Positions 1 through 7,202 of a DNA stretch of 64,000 nucleotides are shown here, in pieces. The notes under the pieces are model-generated. The model ran no database searches. It was given only the letters and a program-made list of their open reading frames with translations, and had not been told where the DNA came from. Every line of letters starts with the position of its first letter. Positions within the stretch are counted from its first letter, which is position 1. Source of the stretch: Microbulbifer variabilis (GTDB lineage: Bacteria > Pseudomonadota > Gammaproteobacteria > Pseudomonadales > Cellvibrionaceae); NCBI RefSeq assembly GCF_023716485.1, contig NZ_CP092418.1, positions 1,223,001-1,287,000 on the forward strand, read 5' to 3'. The position numbers and the translations under genes were made by a program.

Positions 1-171
1 AAACCGACACATAGAGTCCACCTAAATAGGTAGTAGTCTTTTAGTGGTATTGGATGGTCGGCAATATTATCGGTAGTAGGGTTTTTGTCACCTTCTTTTT
101 GTTCGTTGTTTTTTTTTAATATTGAGAGCATGGAGCGTACTCGGTTTTTCAAAATTTCACCAAATATTGTC

Positions 172-630
172 TTAAGGTTTATTTGTGGTAACTGGTAGTT
201 GCAAGTCTGTAGCGGTAATTGCGAGATACTGGTTGTATTTTGGGGAGTAAACTTGAATGTCTATTGTTGAGAATTCATTTATATTTGGTGTTATTGGAGT
301 GAGATATTTTTTGGTTTGTATGTGTTCTTCCCCTTGCCATAAACACCTCGCCTTTATTTTGTCGCCTACTTCAATCGAGCTGATTGCGATTCCTTCTTTA
401 AGAGTTGCATTAGCAATGTTAATTTCACACTGACGATTGGTATACCCTCCAATTATCAAAAATACACCACCCGCAATATCCTTGGCCTCAATAATTTTGA
501 TTCGGTCCGGCTCAATTTCTATAAGGTTATCTGTTGTCGGGTAGATTTCACTTCCCTTCATTGCATCTTGGCAGCCAGATAAAGCTACCAAGTAGGCACC
601 AAGCCTTAAAAGCCCCTTAAAAATTCGCAT
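172..630 (-). CDS. Putative small lipoprotein, function unknown
   Basis: A 152-residue protein that I do not recognise. The start at 630 is chosen over an upstream ATG at 660 because a GGGAGC ribosome site lies just ahead of it and because it places a signal peptide at the very N-terminus: a basic start, a hydrophobic stretch and a lipobox ending VALSGC with the lipidated Cys at about residue 20. The rest is a short soluble domain without a motif that I can name. It lies to the left of the tRNA-end repeat at 981, so it belongs to the flanking chromosome or to another element inserted at the same site, not to the island described below. Confidence 0.55.
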   Translation of the reverse strand: MRIFKGLLRLGAYLVALSGCQDAMKGSEIYPTTDNLIEIEPDRIKIIEAKDIAGGVFLIIGGYTNRQCEINIANATLKEGIAISSIEVGDKIKARCLWQGEEHIQTKKYLTPITPNINEFSTIDIQVYSPKYNQYLAITATDLQLPVTTNKP

Positions 631-980
631 AACCAGCTCCCTCTGATTTGATGTGATCAATAATTGTGCAGCAAAAATGGCCGCCGGTCACTCCTCCCCA
701 CGCCTGCCGATTTTGGGCACTCTTTTAGTTGATGAAATGAGACTAGCGGCCCTGGCCTGAGCTGGTGCGGGGTTTGGGGTCGGTGGGGATTTCACACTTT
801 GAAGAGTTGTGAAGAGAAGTGAAAGGATGTTGCACAACTGAAAGGCTAGGTGGGAGCAAAGTGTCAACGTGATTTTGCGTTGACACTTTGGCGCTTTAAC
901 CAACAAAAGAGTCTTTTACAAAGTTGTCTGCGCAGAAATGAAAAACCCGCGAAAGCTAGGGCTGACGCGGGTTTGAGAGA
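631..980. other. Non-coding stretch left of the attachment site
   Basis: No convincing gene is seen. Short open frames exist on the minus strand but have odd composition and no ribosome sites. The only clear structure is the hairpin at 943-974, described separately. Confidence 0.4.
943..974 (-). terminator. Hairpin terminator beyond the left tRNA-end copy
   Basis: AAACCCGCG at 943-951 pairs with CGCGGGTTT at 966-974, a perfect 9-bp stem, followed on the minus strand by a short T run. It sits just beyond the tRNA 3'-end copy at 981-1002, where the terminator of the tRNA-Leu gene would be if the island were removed. I infer that this is the original chromosomal terminator of that tRNA or that of an older neighbouring insertion. 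Confidence 0.6.
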
Positions 981-1002
981 TGGTACAGAGGCCGGACTCG
1001 AA
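981..1002. repeat. Left attachment site (tRNA-Leu 3'-end copy)
   Basis: This copy reads TGGTAC followed by AGAGGCCGGACTCGAA. The genuine tRNA end at 19867-19889 has one extra C after TGGTAC, so 22 of 23 positions agree; the uninterrupted identical core is CAGAGGCCGGACTCGAA. The lost base lies in what would be the acceptor stem of the tRNA restored by excision. Confidence 0.85.
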
Positions 1003-1055
1003 AAACGACTGGAAAGCTAGTGATTCCAAGCCCTCTGGGTGTTTTCCTGAAAAAA

Positions 1056-1076
1056 GTAGCACCAAATGTAGCACCA
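1056..1076. repeat. Integrase arm-type repeat, left end
   Basis: Two GTAGCACC/GTAGCACCA units separated by AAAT form a 21-bp block that recurs identically at 19733-19753, upstream of the integrase. A repeat shared by both inner ends of the element is what arm-type integrase binding sites look like; the role is inferred. Confidence 0.6.
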
Positions 1077-1200
1077 CTTTGAATTCCTGCTCCTGAATCA
1101 AAGACACTCAACAATAGGGCATACCACTAAAAAGAGCCTCTCTACACATCCTGCCATATCAGCTTATCTGACCTTAGTTTTGGCCAGTTCCCATATACCT

Positions 1201-1431
1201 CAAACCGCGAATCTGGCGGTTTGGCCAGCAATCGACAGGGGATCGGCTTGAGCATGAAGGGCTGGTAGAGCATATGAGATGGAGTCGCGAAGCGTGACGT
1301 CACCTCAGCATTCAGGTCGCCTATGTTTCATCACCTCCAAAACCGCAGGACTGGTGGTTTTGAGAGTTAAACCAAAACCGGCAAATCACCGGTTTTCACT
1401 GCCAGACCAAAACCAACGCTTTGTCGGTTTG
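1201..1431. repeat. Four AAACC/GGTTT stem-loops in a row
   Basis: Inverted repeats with related arms lie at 1201-1223 (CAAACCGC/GCGGTTTG, 7-nt loop), 1338-1362 (CAAAACC/GGTTTTG), 1374-1396 (AAAACCGG/CCGGTTTT, 7-nt loop) and 1408-1431 (CAAAACC/GGTTTG, imperfect). The shared arm sequence suggests one binding factor or one class of folded DNA or RNA. No gene overlaps them convincingly. Confidence 0.6.
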
Positions 1432-1572
1432 AAACGCCCAGAACAACTACCTAATTATCACTCCCCCCTACCTGAATTAAGCCATAGTGAAATCTAAGCT
1501 AGGACGGCAGTACCGGATACAAGGCTGCCAGATATCAACCTACCCCCCGTGGGTTCAGCTGGTCAGAACACC

Positions 1573-1937
1573 AAACCCCGAACTAGGGGTTTACCCCTGA
1601 CTGACTCTAAGGAAGGTATAACCCCCCTAGGAAAAATCAGATATCTGTTAACAGAGCGGGGTCCGAATTACCCGTGTGTCAGCCTCCCAGGAGGACCCAT
1701 TGAACCCTAAGCTTCGCTTAGAGTTCAGCCAGAGCTATCAAGCCTACTAGCGGGCAGTTAATCTATACGTTATTCCAGAAGTAGAAATATCGTACGCCGC
1801 GGCCCACCAAAGGCTCAGTTATAAATAGGAGCTACGCCGCTGTCAGGTAGATATTCACAATTTGATCCAGTACACATGGTAGTGAATTAAACTCACACAC
1901 TTATCATTAAGGGTCGACACAATCTGCCGACCCTTAA
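1573..1937. repeat. Three further hairpins in the non-coding left end
   Basis: AAACCCC/GGGGTTT lies at 1573-1592. A 12-bp arm pair with one mismatch and a 3-nt loop (TGAACCCTAAGC against GCTTAGAGTTCA) lies at 1701-1727. TTAAGGGTCG/CGACCCTTAA lies at 1907-1937. None has a clear T run, so ordinary termination is not the obvious role. With the four hairpins before them they fill a roughly 1-kb gene-free region of the element; 1110-2130 otherwise shows nothing that I can name. Confidence 0.5.
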
Positions 1938-2130
1938 TAAGAAGCAACCACAGTCAGATAGATTCCCCAATCCATTACAAATGGAGCTCCTAAAGTAATT
2001 CAGTAATGCCCACTCAATATTCTGCTGAAGCATTCCCCCCTACATCTCACAAATTGATGATTACCCCTGCTCCGCAGTCTCAGCCCAACCAAAGGGGCGA
2101 GGGGAGGGTTAACTTCTACCCCTCTCAAAT

Positions 2131-2245
2131 AAAGGTGTAACAGGTGTGCAGGTGTTACAGATTGGCTGCAGGCCGCATGGTTACTGACTTTACAGCGTTA
2201 CACCATTCTGTAACACCGAAAGGGTTACAACTGGAAGGTGTAACA
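2131..2245. repeat. Iteron cluster, candidate origin or crr-like site
   Basis: The 9-mer GGTGTWACA, in either orientation, occurs at 2134-2142, 2151-2159, 2209-2217 and 2237-2245, with a one-mismatch copy at 2196-2204. Positions 2131-2160 are the exact inverted copy of 16062-16091. In phage P4, the origin and a second site (crr) carry the same short repeat, bound by the primase-helicase. That parallel is the reason for the call; replication itself is not shown by the sequence. Confidence 0.6.
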
Positions 2246-2626
2246 ATCTCACCAGCCATACAGGCAGCTTCAATACTAGAAATACTCTACAGATCAAAAA
2301 GCAGACTAATAATTGGCCCTTTAACTTCAAGAGTAGGAATCATGACAAGTCTCAACCAATACCACCAAAGCAACATTAAGATTTGATACAAAGATTAGAT
2401 AAGGAGATCCACTTAGAGGGGAAAGTCGGTACACAGAATAATTTATAGTGATATTGGCACTTTCTTTTGCCCCAGAAGCAGGTGGCTCTGGATCAATTGT
2501 AGCTATGGCGGAGTTCGGAAATAAGGTAGCTTTTGATACTGCTGTTTCTAAATGAAAGTAAGGCCTGACTATTAGTAAATATATTGGTTCTTAGAGGATT
2601 TTTTACGCCCCCCCCAGAATTTTCGC
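2246..2626. other. Intergenic region after the iterons
   Basis: No intact gene is seen. A stopless plus-strand stretch at about 2451-2555, ending in TGA, could encode the last 34 residues of some protein (it includes APEAGGSGSIVAMAEFG), but it has no start or partner and could be a remnant or chance. A C run lies at about 2608-2616, just after the end of the RES gene on its strand. Confidence 0.3.
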
Positions 2627-3877
2627 TTACTGACTACCCGTTAATTTTAACTGACGATCATTGGCTGTTATTAGAAAATCTTCTTTGCTCTCCTGATGAG
2701 TATATTTAGCGCCAGCTATACGATGGAAGCGTAACGACTCAGGAATACAAAAAAATGAATTTTTATTTTCTTGAAAAAAATCAAAGGATTGATCCGATAA
2801 CATACATACAGCTTCTGTATTCACAGCACTGTAACCCGGGAATATTGCTATACATTTTCCATTAGAGCCTGTCTGGACTGAGTTATAAATTACTCCTCTG
2901 ATAAGTTGACCCATACGTAAACTAAAGTACTCAAATATCACCTGAGTTGATAAGTATGGCATTTTTGCTCCATATCGAGCTGGTCGTGACATGTTAAATA
3001 CTAATTGTTCGAAGAATGCTGCAGCATGCGCTCGGCACAAATATCCCTCACTAAAAATATCCAATTCACTGCTATATTGAGTCAGTTTATTTAAGTCCAG
3101 AAGCTTAAATTCACGAAGTGGTCGAAATTCACCAGTAATCACAGCATCACCTACTAGAGGCCTAATTTCGCTAATGCAAGTGTTTCGGTCTAATGCGCCA
3201 TAGAAAGCTGATATGCCGATTGGAGTCATGCGCTGATCAGAAGTACAGTTATGTGGCGGGGGCCCCAATTGAGTATGCGGTTCTTTCTGGATTTCTTTGA
3301 TTTCAGATTTGTTTACACAGCGGCGTGCACGAAAAATTGATGTTTCTATTGAAATGGAAGTAATAATGGCTTTTTGAGCATCATCACTTTCTAGAAAATC
3401 CTTAAAAAGGTCATCTAAAAAGGTCAAGGCTTCAGAGTTGAAAAAGCGTTCTTTGCGCTGTAGTTTTTCGACGAAACTATTCCAGCGAAACTCCATATCA
3501 TTTAACTCATCAAGAGAGCCATCATCTACTGCATAAAGAATCGTGTTTCCATTCGAATCTGTTTCTTCAGGGAGCTTATTGGTAAAATCCTCTACAAATT
3601 CTTCTGTTGCAAAGTCATCATACGTTTGAAAAAAATCACAGAGATCAAAAACTCTTGGCTCCGCTGAACCGCACTCAAATATCATTGACTGCTCAAGGAT
3701 AGATAAATCTGAAGTAGGTACAAGAATTTTCTTGATGAACTTAACTAGATAATCTGAAAATTCTTTGATTGAAACGCTTTTATTTTCTAATTTACAGTAT
3801 CTGCACTGTTTTAAGCTGCCTTTTTTCTGTATGTAGGCTTTCAAAGAATCTTTATACACACAGTTAATACAAATCAT
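2627..3877 (-). CDS. HEPN/RES N-terminal and RES domain protein
   Basis: A 416-residue protein. The N-terminus has a zinc-ribbon pattern, C3-x2-C6 and C25-x2-C28, followed by a helical region, as in the HEPN/RES N-terminal domain family. From about residue 175 the RES domain follows, with FRARR, the RMTPIGISAFYGA block and SEIRP, which match the conserved Arg, Tyr and Glu of RES proteins. RES toxins such as those of RES-Xre pairs are NAD+-degrading or NAD+-modifying enzymes that halt growth. No Xre/COG5642 antitoxin is adjacent; the only close partner is the small membrane protein at 3947-4195 on the same strand. I infer a defence or growth-arrest effector. Domain assignment is fairly sure; activity is inferred from the family. 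Confidence 0.75.
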   Translation of the reverse strand: MICINCVYKDSLKAYIQKKGSLKQCRYCKLENKSVSIKEFSDYLVKFIKKILVPTSDLSILEQSMIFECGSAEPRVFDLCDFFQTYDDFATEEFVEDFTNKLPEETDSNGNTILYAVDDGSLDELNDMEFRWNSFVEKLQRKERFFNSEALTFLDDLFKDFLESDDAQKAIITSISIETSIFRARRCVNKSEIKEIQKEPHTQLGPPPHNCTSDQRMTPIGISAFYGALDRNTCISEIRPLVGDAVITGEFRPLREFKLLDLNKLTQYSSELDIFSEGYLCRAHAAAFFEQLVFNMSRPARYGAKMPYLSTQVIFEYFSLRMGQLIRGVIYNSVQTGSNGKCIAIFPGYSAVNTEAVCMLSDQSFDFFQENKNSFFCIPESLRFHRIAGAKYTHQESKEDFLITANDRQLKLTGSQ

Positions 3878-3946
3878 ATAGGCCAGCCTGTAGCTTTTGA
3901 GGAGTTTAGACGTCTGACTTTTTTCATGACTTTAACCCTTGATTTT

Positions 3947-4195
3947 TTAAGTTGGCCAACTCGCATAAAGCTGCAAGACAAAACCTAATCCTATCAAGAA
4001 AAAGCCAAGTTTTGTGTAGGACAGATGGATATCGTACTTTATCAGAGATTTCTGGATCCTGGAGGCACCAGGATTCACATTAAGTGTGGGCAAGCCATTT
4101 TTACTAGGAGTCTCTGGGTCTATTGGGAACTTTGCAAGTAGTGCTACCCCAATGATGTTCAGCGTAATGCCTGTGATATTGACCCAGGGCTCCAT
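3947..4195 (-). CDS. Small protein with two membrane helices
   Basis: An 82-residue protein with a hydrophobic segment at each end (about residues 5-24 and 60-78) and a polar Pro/Asn-rich middle, so a hairpin-like inner-membrane protein is likely. The ATG at 4195 is preceded by GAGGAGTAAAT, a good ribosome site. It lies about 70 bp upstream of the RES-domain gene and reads the same way, so the two may be co-transcribed. I do not recognise the family; a regulatory or membrane role alongside the RES protein is only a guess. Confidence 0.55.
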   Translation of the reverse strand: MEPWVNITGITLNIIGVALLAKFPIDPETPSKNGLPTLNVNPGASRIQKSLIKYDIHLSYTKLGFFLIGLGFVLQLYASWPT

Positions 4196-4510
4196 TATTT
4201 ACTCCTCTCTGATAATTGACTTGTCTTCAAAGCCGCAGGATTGAGCGCAATGCAAAGCATCACGAAGAGAATTAAACTCCATCACTCTGCCCATATCATC
4301 GGTGACTGCGATTTTGGCACTACCCTGACCATCGTGAGCAAGGGGTTACAACAACCCAGCTTCCTCTCTCTTTTTGGATTTTGCAGTCAACTAAATGGCC
4401 TATACGACGTAAGTTATGGACCATTACCGCAGAATGAATTCCCTTATTCATATTTCCTCAAATTTTCGTGTTGCAGAAGGCTGTTGATCGGGCTCCTCAG
4501 CACATTCACC

Positions 4511-4666
4511 TCACTTCAATTTTGCTCCTTTGGCTTTCATTCGAGCCTTAATCTGAGCAGCATAGATAGTAGCCTTAGTACGGGCATCTTCCGGAGATAC
4601 TTCTCCCTTTTGCGGAGCGAACTGCTTTTCCCTATCAGACAATGGCTTAGTCTTCTTTGTCGTCAT
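4511..4666 (-). CDS. Very small Lys-rich protein, uncertain
   Basis: A 51-residue basic product (starting MTTKKTKPLSDREKQFAP) whose start lies inside the last 20 bases of the gene at 4647-4850, in another frame. The ribosome site is weak. It is kept because the overlap suggests translational coupling and the composition is that of a small soluble protein, but it could be a non-coding shadow. No function can be given. Confidence 0.35.
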   Translation of the reverse strand: MTTKKTKPLSDREKQFAPQKGEVSPEDARTKATIYAAQIKARMKAKGAKLK

Positions 4667-4850
4667 CCTTGCATATCTCTTCGATAGATTTTTGGGTGCC
4701 AGAGGTGAGGTGATCAGGTTCCTCAATATCCTCGGAAATTTTCTTTAGTTCATGGCTGCGGCGCTTGGCAAATTCTTCAATTTCCTTTTGAGTCCAGCCT
4801 TTCTTTTGTCTGGCCTCAGCCAGGCGTTTCACTTTATCTTTATCAGTCAT
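4647..4850 (-). CDS. Small charged protein, function unknown
   Basis: A 67-residue product rich in Lys and Glu, with a helical stretch containing KGWTQKEIEEFAKRRSHELK that hints at a short helix-turn-helix or coiled coil. Its ATG at 4850 overlaps the TGA of the acetyltransferase-like gene by one base (TGATG), the usual sign of translational coupling. A GTG one codon earlier is the alternative start. I infer that it works with the upstream gene, perhaps as a partner protein. Confidence 0.5.
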   Translation of the reverse strand: MTDKDKVKRLAEARQKKGWTQKEIEEFAKRRSHELKKISEDIEEPDHLTSGTQKSIEEICKDDDKED

Positions 4851-5365
4851 CACAATATATCTCTTGTCAGGTAGTTGCCCTTGGCGATGTACTGATATCC
4901 GTATCTCTCGTAGAAGGCTCTTACCGTTTCATTAACCGGATTCATGATCCTAATATGATTGGCATTGATCATCCGCGCATAGATTTCATACGCTAGGATA
5001 ATTGTATCGAATACATTGGAGCGTTCGCCTAGGTCGCGCGGCATGGCTTCCACCACGTCTAGGCGCATCCCTGTGGCGTGGTAGGTGGGGCGGCCTATGG
5101 AGATAGCGATTAAGATGCTGTTTTCCCATAGTGCTATCTCGAAGCGCTTGGGATAGCTTTTCTTGTAGTAGCTGTAGTTTTGCGGCCAGTCCCAGTTGTA
5201 CTGTCGAAGCCTTGAGGATTCCCAGTTTTGGGTGGCCTCTAGGGCCTGAGGGGTTATCTGAGTTAGTTTCAAATTACTCGTTAGTGAATTCTGTGTAACT
5301 TCCAAAGCGAGTGCGCGCAGCTTTTCGTAGCGCTGCTCTGCCTCGATCCTTGAGGGTAGTGACAT
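4850..5365 (-). CDS. GNAT-like N-acetyltransferase
   Basis: A 171-residue protein. The C-terminal third fits the GNAT fold: a helix (FDTIILAYEIYARMINANHI), then strand NHIRIMNP and NETVRAFYERYGYQYI, which resembles the end of the acetyl-CoA-binding domain in this superfamily. The usual Q/R-x-x-G-x-G/A phosphate loop is not obvious, so cofactor binding may be altered or the copy divergent. The start at 5365 has GAGG seven bases upstream. It heads a three-gene mini-operon with the two small genes after it. The substrate is unknown. Confidence 0.55.
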   Translation of the reverse strand: MSLPSRIEAEQRYEKLRALALEVTQNSLTSNLKLTQITPQALEATQNWESSRLRQYNWDWPQNYSYYKKSYPKRFEIALWENSILIAISIGRPTYHATGMRLDVVEAMPRDLGERSNVFDTIILAYEIYARMINANHIRIMNPVNETVRAFYERYGYQYIAKGNYLTRDIL

Positions 5366-5528
5366 TGTGTTACCTCACTCCTTGAAGCTGTTAATCCTTT
5401 TTTCCACCATATTACAAGATTGCCGTTCGACTCAGCGGACATTTACACGGGGTAGTGAATCATCCTGTGATTTCATGTATTCGGCAAGTCCGTGTTGGCA
5501 GGAAAAGTACAACTCCTCCCCATAGGCG

Positions 5529-5750
5529 TCAGCCTTCAAAAGGCTGAACAAACACACCAGTTTCCCCTTCAAAACGAACACGACTAGTAACTAGAAAAGC
5601 TTCTCTTAGTTTATCCACTGTCGTAGTGAGGGCAGCTCCCCCCTTCTCAAAAGCACTAATGGTTGCAGGGCGAACTCCTGCCCTTTCCGATAGCTCTTTA
5701 CCCGACCAATCAAGCCCAGCTCGTGCCATGCGGCACTGCATTCCGTTCAT
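5529..5750 (-). CDS. XRE-family transcriptional regulator
   Basis: A 73-residue single-domain DNA-binding protein. Residues 5-60 form the HTH: MARAGLDWSGKELSERAGV, then RPATISAFEKGG (recognition helix), then a short C-terminal tail. It is divergent from the small plus-strand genes at 5864-6370. Palindromic CGTAA sites fill the gap between them, so it probably represses its own promoter and that of the divergent genes, in the manner of a phage-type switch. Confidence 0.8.
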   Translation of the reverse strand: MNGMQCRMARAGLDWSGKELSERAGVRPATISAFEKGGAALTTTVDKLREAFLVTSRVRFEGETGVFVQPFEG

Positions 5751-5757
5751 ACCTTAA

Positions 5758-5825
5758 CCGTAATTTATTTACGCTTTAGCGTAATATTTAGTTGATTGAA
5801 GTGTTTCACCGTAATAATATTACGG
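5758..5825. promoter_or_regulatory. CGTAA palindromes, probable XRE operator
   Basis: TTACGC-TTTA-GCGTAA lies at 5769-5784 and CCGTAAT-AAT-ATTACGG at 5809-5825. A third half-site, CGTAA at 5759-5763, pairs with TTACG at 5769-5773. All lie directly upstream of the XRE gene at 5750, between the divergent transcripts, which is where its operators are expected. Confidence 0.6.
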
Positions 5826-5863
5826 CAGACAGTTACATAAATATATCTCAGGAAGCCATCTCG

Positions 5864-5920
5864 ATGTACAAAGTGGCGTATAAATACTTGATGGACTGCA
5901 AGGAACTCGCACATGCATAA
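5864..5920 (+). CDS. Possible 18-codon leader ORF
   Basis: An ATG at 5864 with GGAAG about eight bases upstream opens an 18-residue frame (MYKVAYKYLMDCKELAHA) whose stop overlaps the start of the next gene by eight bases (ATGCATAA). It could be a translational coupling leader for the gene at 5913. It could equally be chance, since it is very short. Confidence 0.3.
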   Translation: MYKVAYKYLMDCKELAHA

Positions 5921-6137
5921 CGGACCCCAGCTCACGACTCAGCTCCACACACATACCTACTTAAGCCAACTAAAGGAACTCGCCCATTTAAATCGGGCGC
6001 GAGAGCTGATCATGGAGTGGCCACATTCAAAGCCCCGAGAAGCAGCCCTTAAAGCTATCACCGAAGAGGAAAAGGCTATCCTCCCAGGGTTACTCTTTCC
6101 ATTTAAACGCTCTCTTCAGGATCATGAAACTTGCTGA
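5913..6137 (+). CDS. Small hypothetical protein
   Basis: A 74-residue soluble product with a central helix (YLSQLKELAHLNRARELIMEWP) and no motif that I recognise. AAGGAA seven bases upstream supports the ATG at 5913. It is divergent from the XRE gene and probably controlled by the palindromes between them. The position suggests an early or regulatory gene of the element. Confidence 0.5.
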   Translation: MHNGPQLTTQLHTHTYLSQLKELAHLNRARELIMEWPHSKPREAALKAITEEEKAILPGLLFPFKRSLQDHETC

Positions 6138-6187
6138 CTCAACGTTAAGCAGAAGGCATGTACAGGAAGGCTAACGGGGGAAAGACA

Positions 6188-6370
6188 ATGGGAAATAACC
6201 AACAAGAAAATAAGCCAATTATCAAAATTGAATCACCATCAGACACCGCCGAGCAGATCTTGCTCCAACTCTTGGATGCTATAGATGTAAAGGTTAGCAG
6301 CTCAGTTGTAAGTGCAATTAACAACAGCCTAAACATTGCAGGTGAATCCCTAAACAGCAGCAACCAATAA
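6188..6370 (+). CDS. Small hypothetical protein
   Basis: A 60-residue acidic product (MGNNQQENKPIIKIESPSD...). The ATG at 6188 is preferred to one at 6158 because GGGGGAAAG lies just upstream. It follows the gene at 5913 by 50 bp on the same strand, so the two are probably one transcript. The sequence is Ser/Asn-rich towards the end. No family recognised. Confidence 0.45.
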   Translation: MGNNQQENKPIIKIESPSDTAEQILLQLLDAIDVKVSSSVVSAINNSLNIAGESLNSSNQ

Positions 6371-6394
6371 ACTAGGAGGTCCCCCTAGTGAGCG

Positions 6395-7042
6395 CACTTG
6401 CACGGACCGCACACTATTGCACATGATCCGGTCCGCAAAGCTGCAAATAGAGTGCGCTAAGAAATTGGCCAACTTAAGCCACAAACAAACTTTGAATTCT
6501 CTCTCTACAAGCTAGCTGTTTAGCACACTGTCAGATGCTTACTTTGGGGCAAAATGTAAATTTACATCTTGGTCCTTTAACTCTGTGATTACAGCTTTAG
6601 CTTTACCTCACCTCAACCACTGAGCAGGACTCTTGTGTTTACTCTCTTCACTTGTCTTATACTAGGGCAGGCTAACCAGCACAGCGCCTTCTCCGCCATA
6701 GAAGGCATTGAGTGCTGTGTTTTTTACTGGGAAATTGGGCCAACTCAGAATCCGCTGGCCGGCCATATGGTGAGGTAAAGCTAAGCTAGAATTCTGGCTT
6801 GAGTCAAAGTAAACGGCTGCATATCGTTTACAGCACCTGTAAACGACAAGGATTTCGCAGCTTTTTTCTTGAGTAGGCCACTATCTCCATCTTCCCTAAC
6901 AGGAATCAAGTGAGGTCGAATAATTAGCGCCTTCTCAAGATTACGCCCACTTTTCGGTAAACTCATCAGTATTGAGAATTTTCCGTTGTCATCAAGCTCC
7001 AAGGCACCACAATCATCAGGTAGTTACTTTGCTTTTTGCCCT
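6395..7042 (-). pseudogene. Decayed duplicate of primase 3' end and intI remnant
   Basis: Positions 6781-7042 are a degenerate copy of the 3' end of the primase-helicase gene (13077-13262): the translated pieces CGALELDDNGKFSI and LIIRPHLIPV match CGALERDGNGKFSI and LIIRPHLIPV. It has an in-frame TAA at the position of a Gln codon, and the native stop is lost, so the frame reads on past LLKKKAA. Positions about 6395-6520 match 12883-13000, the tail of the broken integron-type integrase, with the same ANLSHKQ stretch still readable. About 250 bp of unrelated sequence separates the two parts in this copy, against about 75 bp in the other. The strand given is that of the primase-derived part. 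Confidence 0.8.
6677..6726 (+). terminator. Two-part hairpin with T run
   Basis: CAGCAC (6677-6682) pairs with GTGCTG (6712-6717) and, inside it, GCCTTCT (6686-6692) pairs with AGAAGGC (6700-6706). A run of T follows. It looks like a plus-strand rho-independent terminator, or the 3' end of a small RNA, since no gene ends just before it; a TATACT hexamer lies at about 6659. It is part of the sequence present only in this copy of the duplicated segment. Confidence 0.45.
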
Positions 7043-7202
7043 TTTAATTCTTAAAGGACTTTTAAGCTTTCGTATCTGAATCACATCATTTCCATTGAAG
7101 CTTTAACGCCTCGTTAAGAGGATTTTACAAGCATAGTAATGAGTGAGGGAAGCAAATCACGCCTGAAAATGTTTGCTTCAAAGTTGATACTAAGAGGCCT
7201 CA

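Noticed and set aside
688..1107. Two minus-strand frames at 688-906 and 916-1107
   Set aside because: One crosses the terminator hairpin and the attachment site; neither has a ribosome site or plausible composition.
1279..1497. Plus-strand open frame of 72 codons in the island's left end
   Set aside because: It runs through the inverted-repeat array and its sequence reflects those repeats; no ribosome site.
2144..2386. Plus-strand open frame of 80 codons over the iterons
   Set aside because: The coding sequence would consist of the iteron repeats. The repeats explain it better.
4241..4687. Plus-strand frame of 148 codons
   Set aside because: It lies opposite the better supported small genes at 4511-4850 and has an unlikely Ser/Leu/Phe-rich product.
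6677..6717. Idea that the two-part hairpin is an integron attC site
   Set aside because: The outer and inner stems recall attC, but the RYYYAAC and GTTRRRY core sites are missing and a T run follows, so a terminator is the simpler reading.
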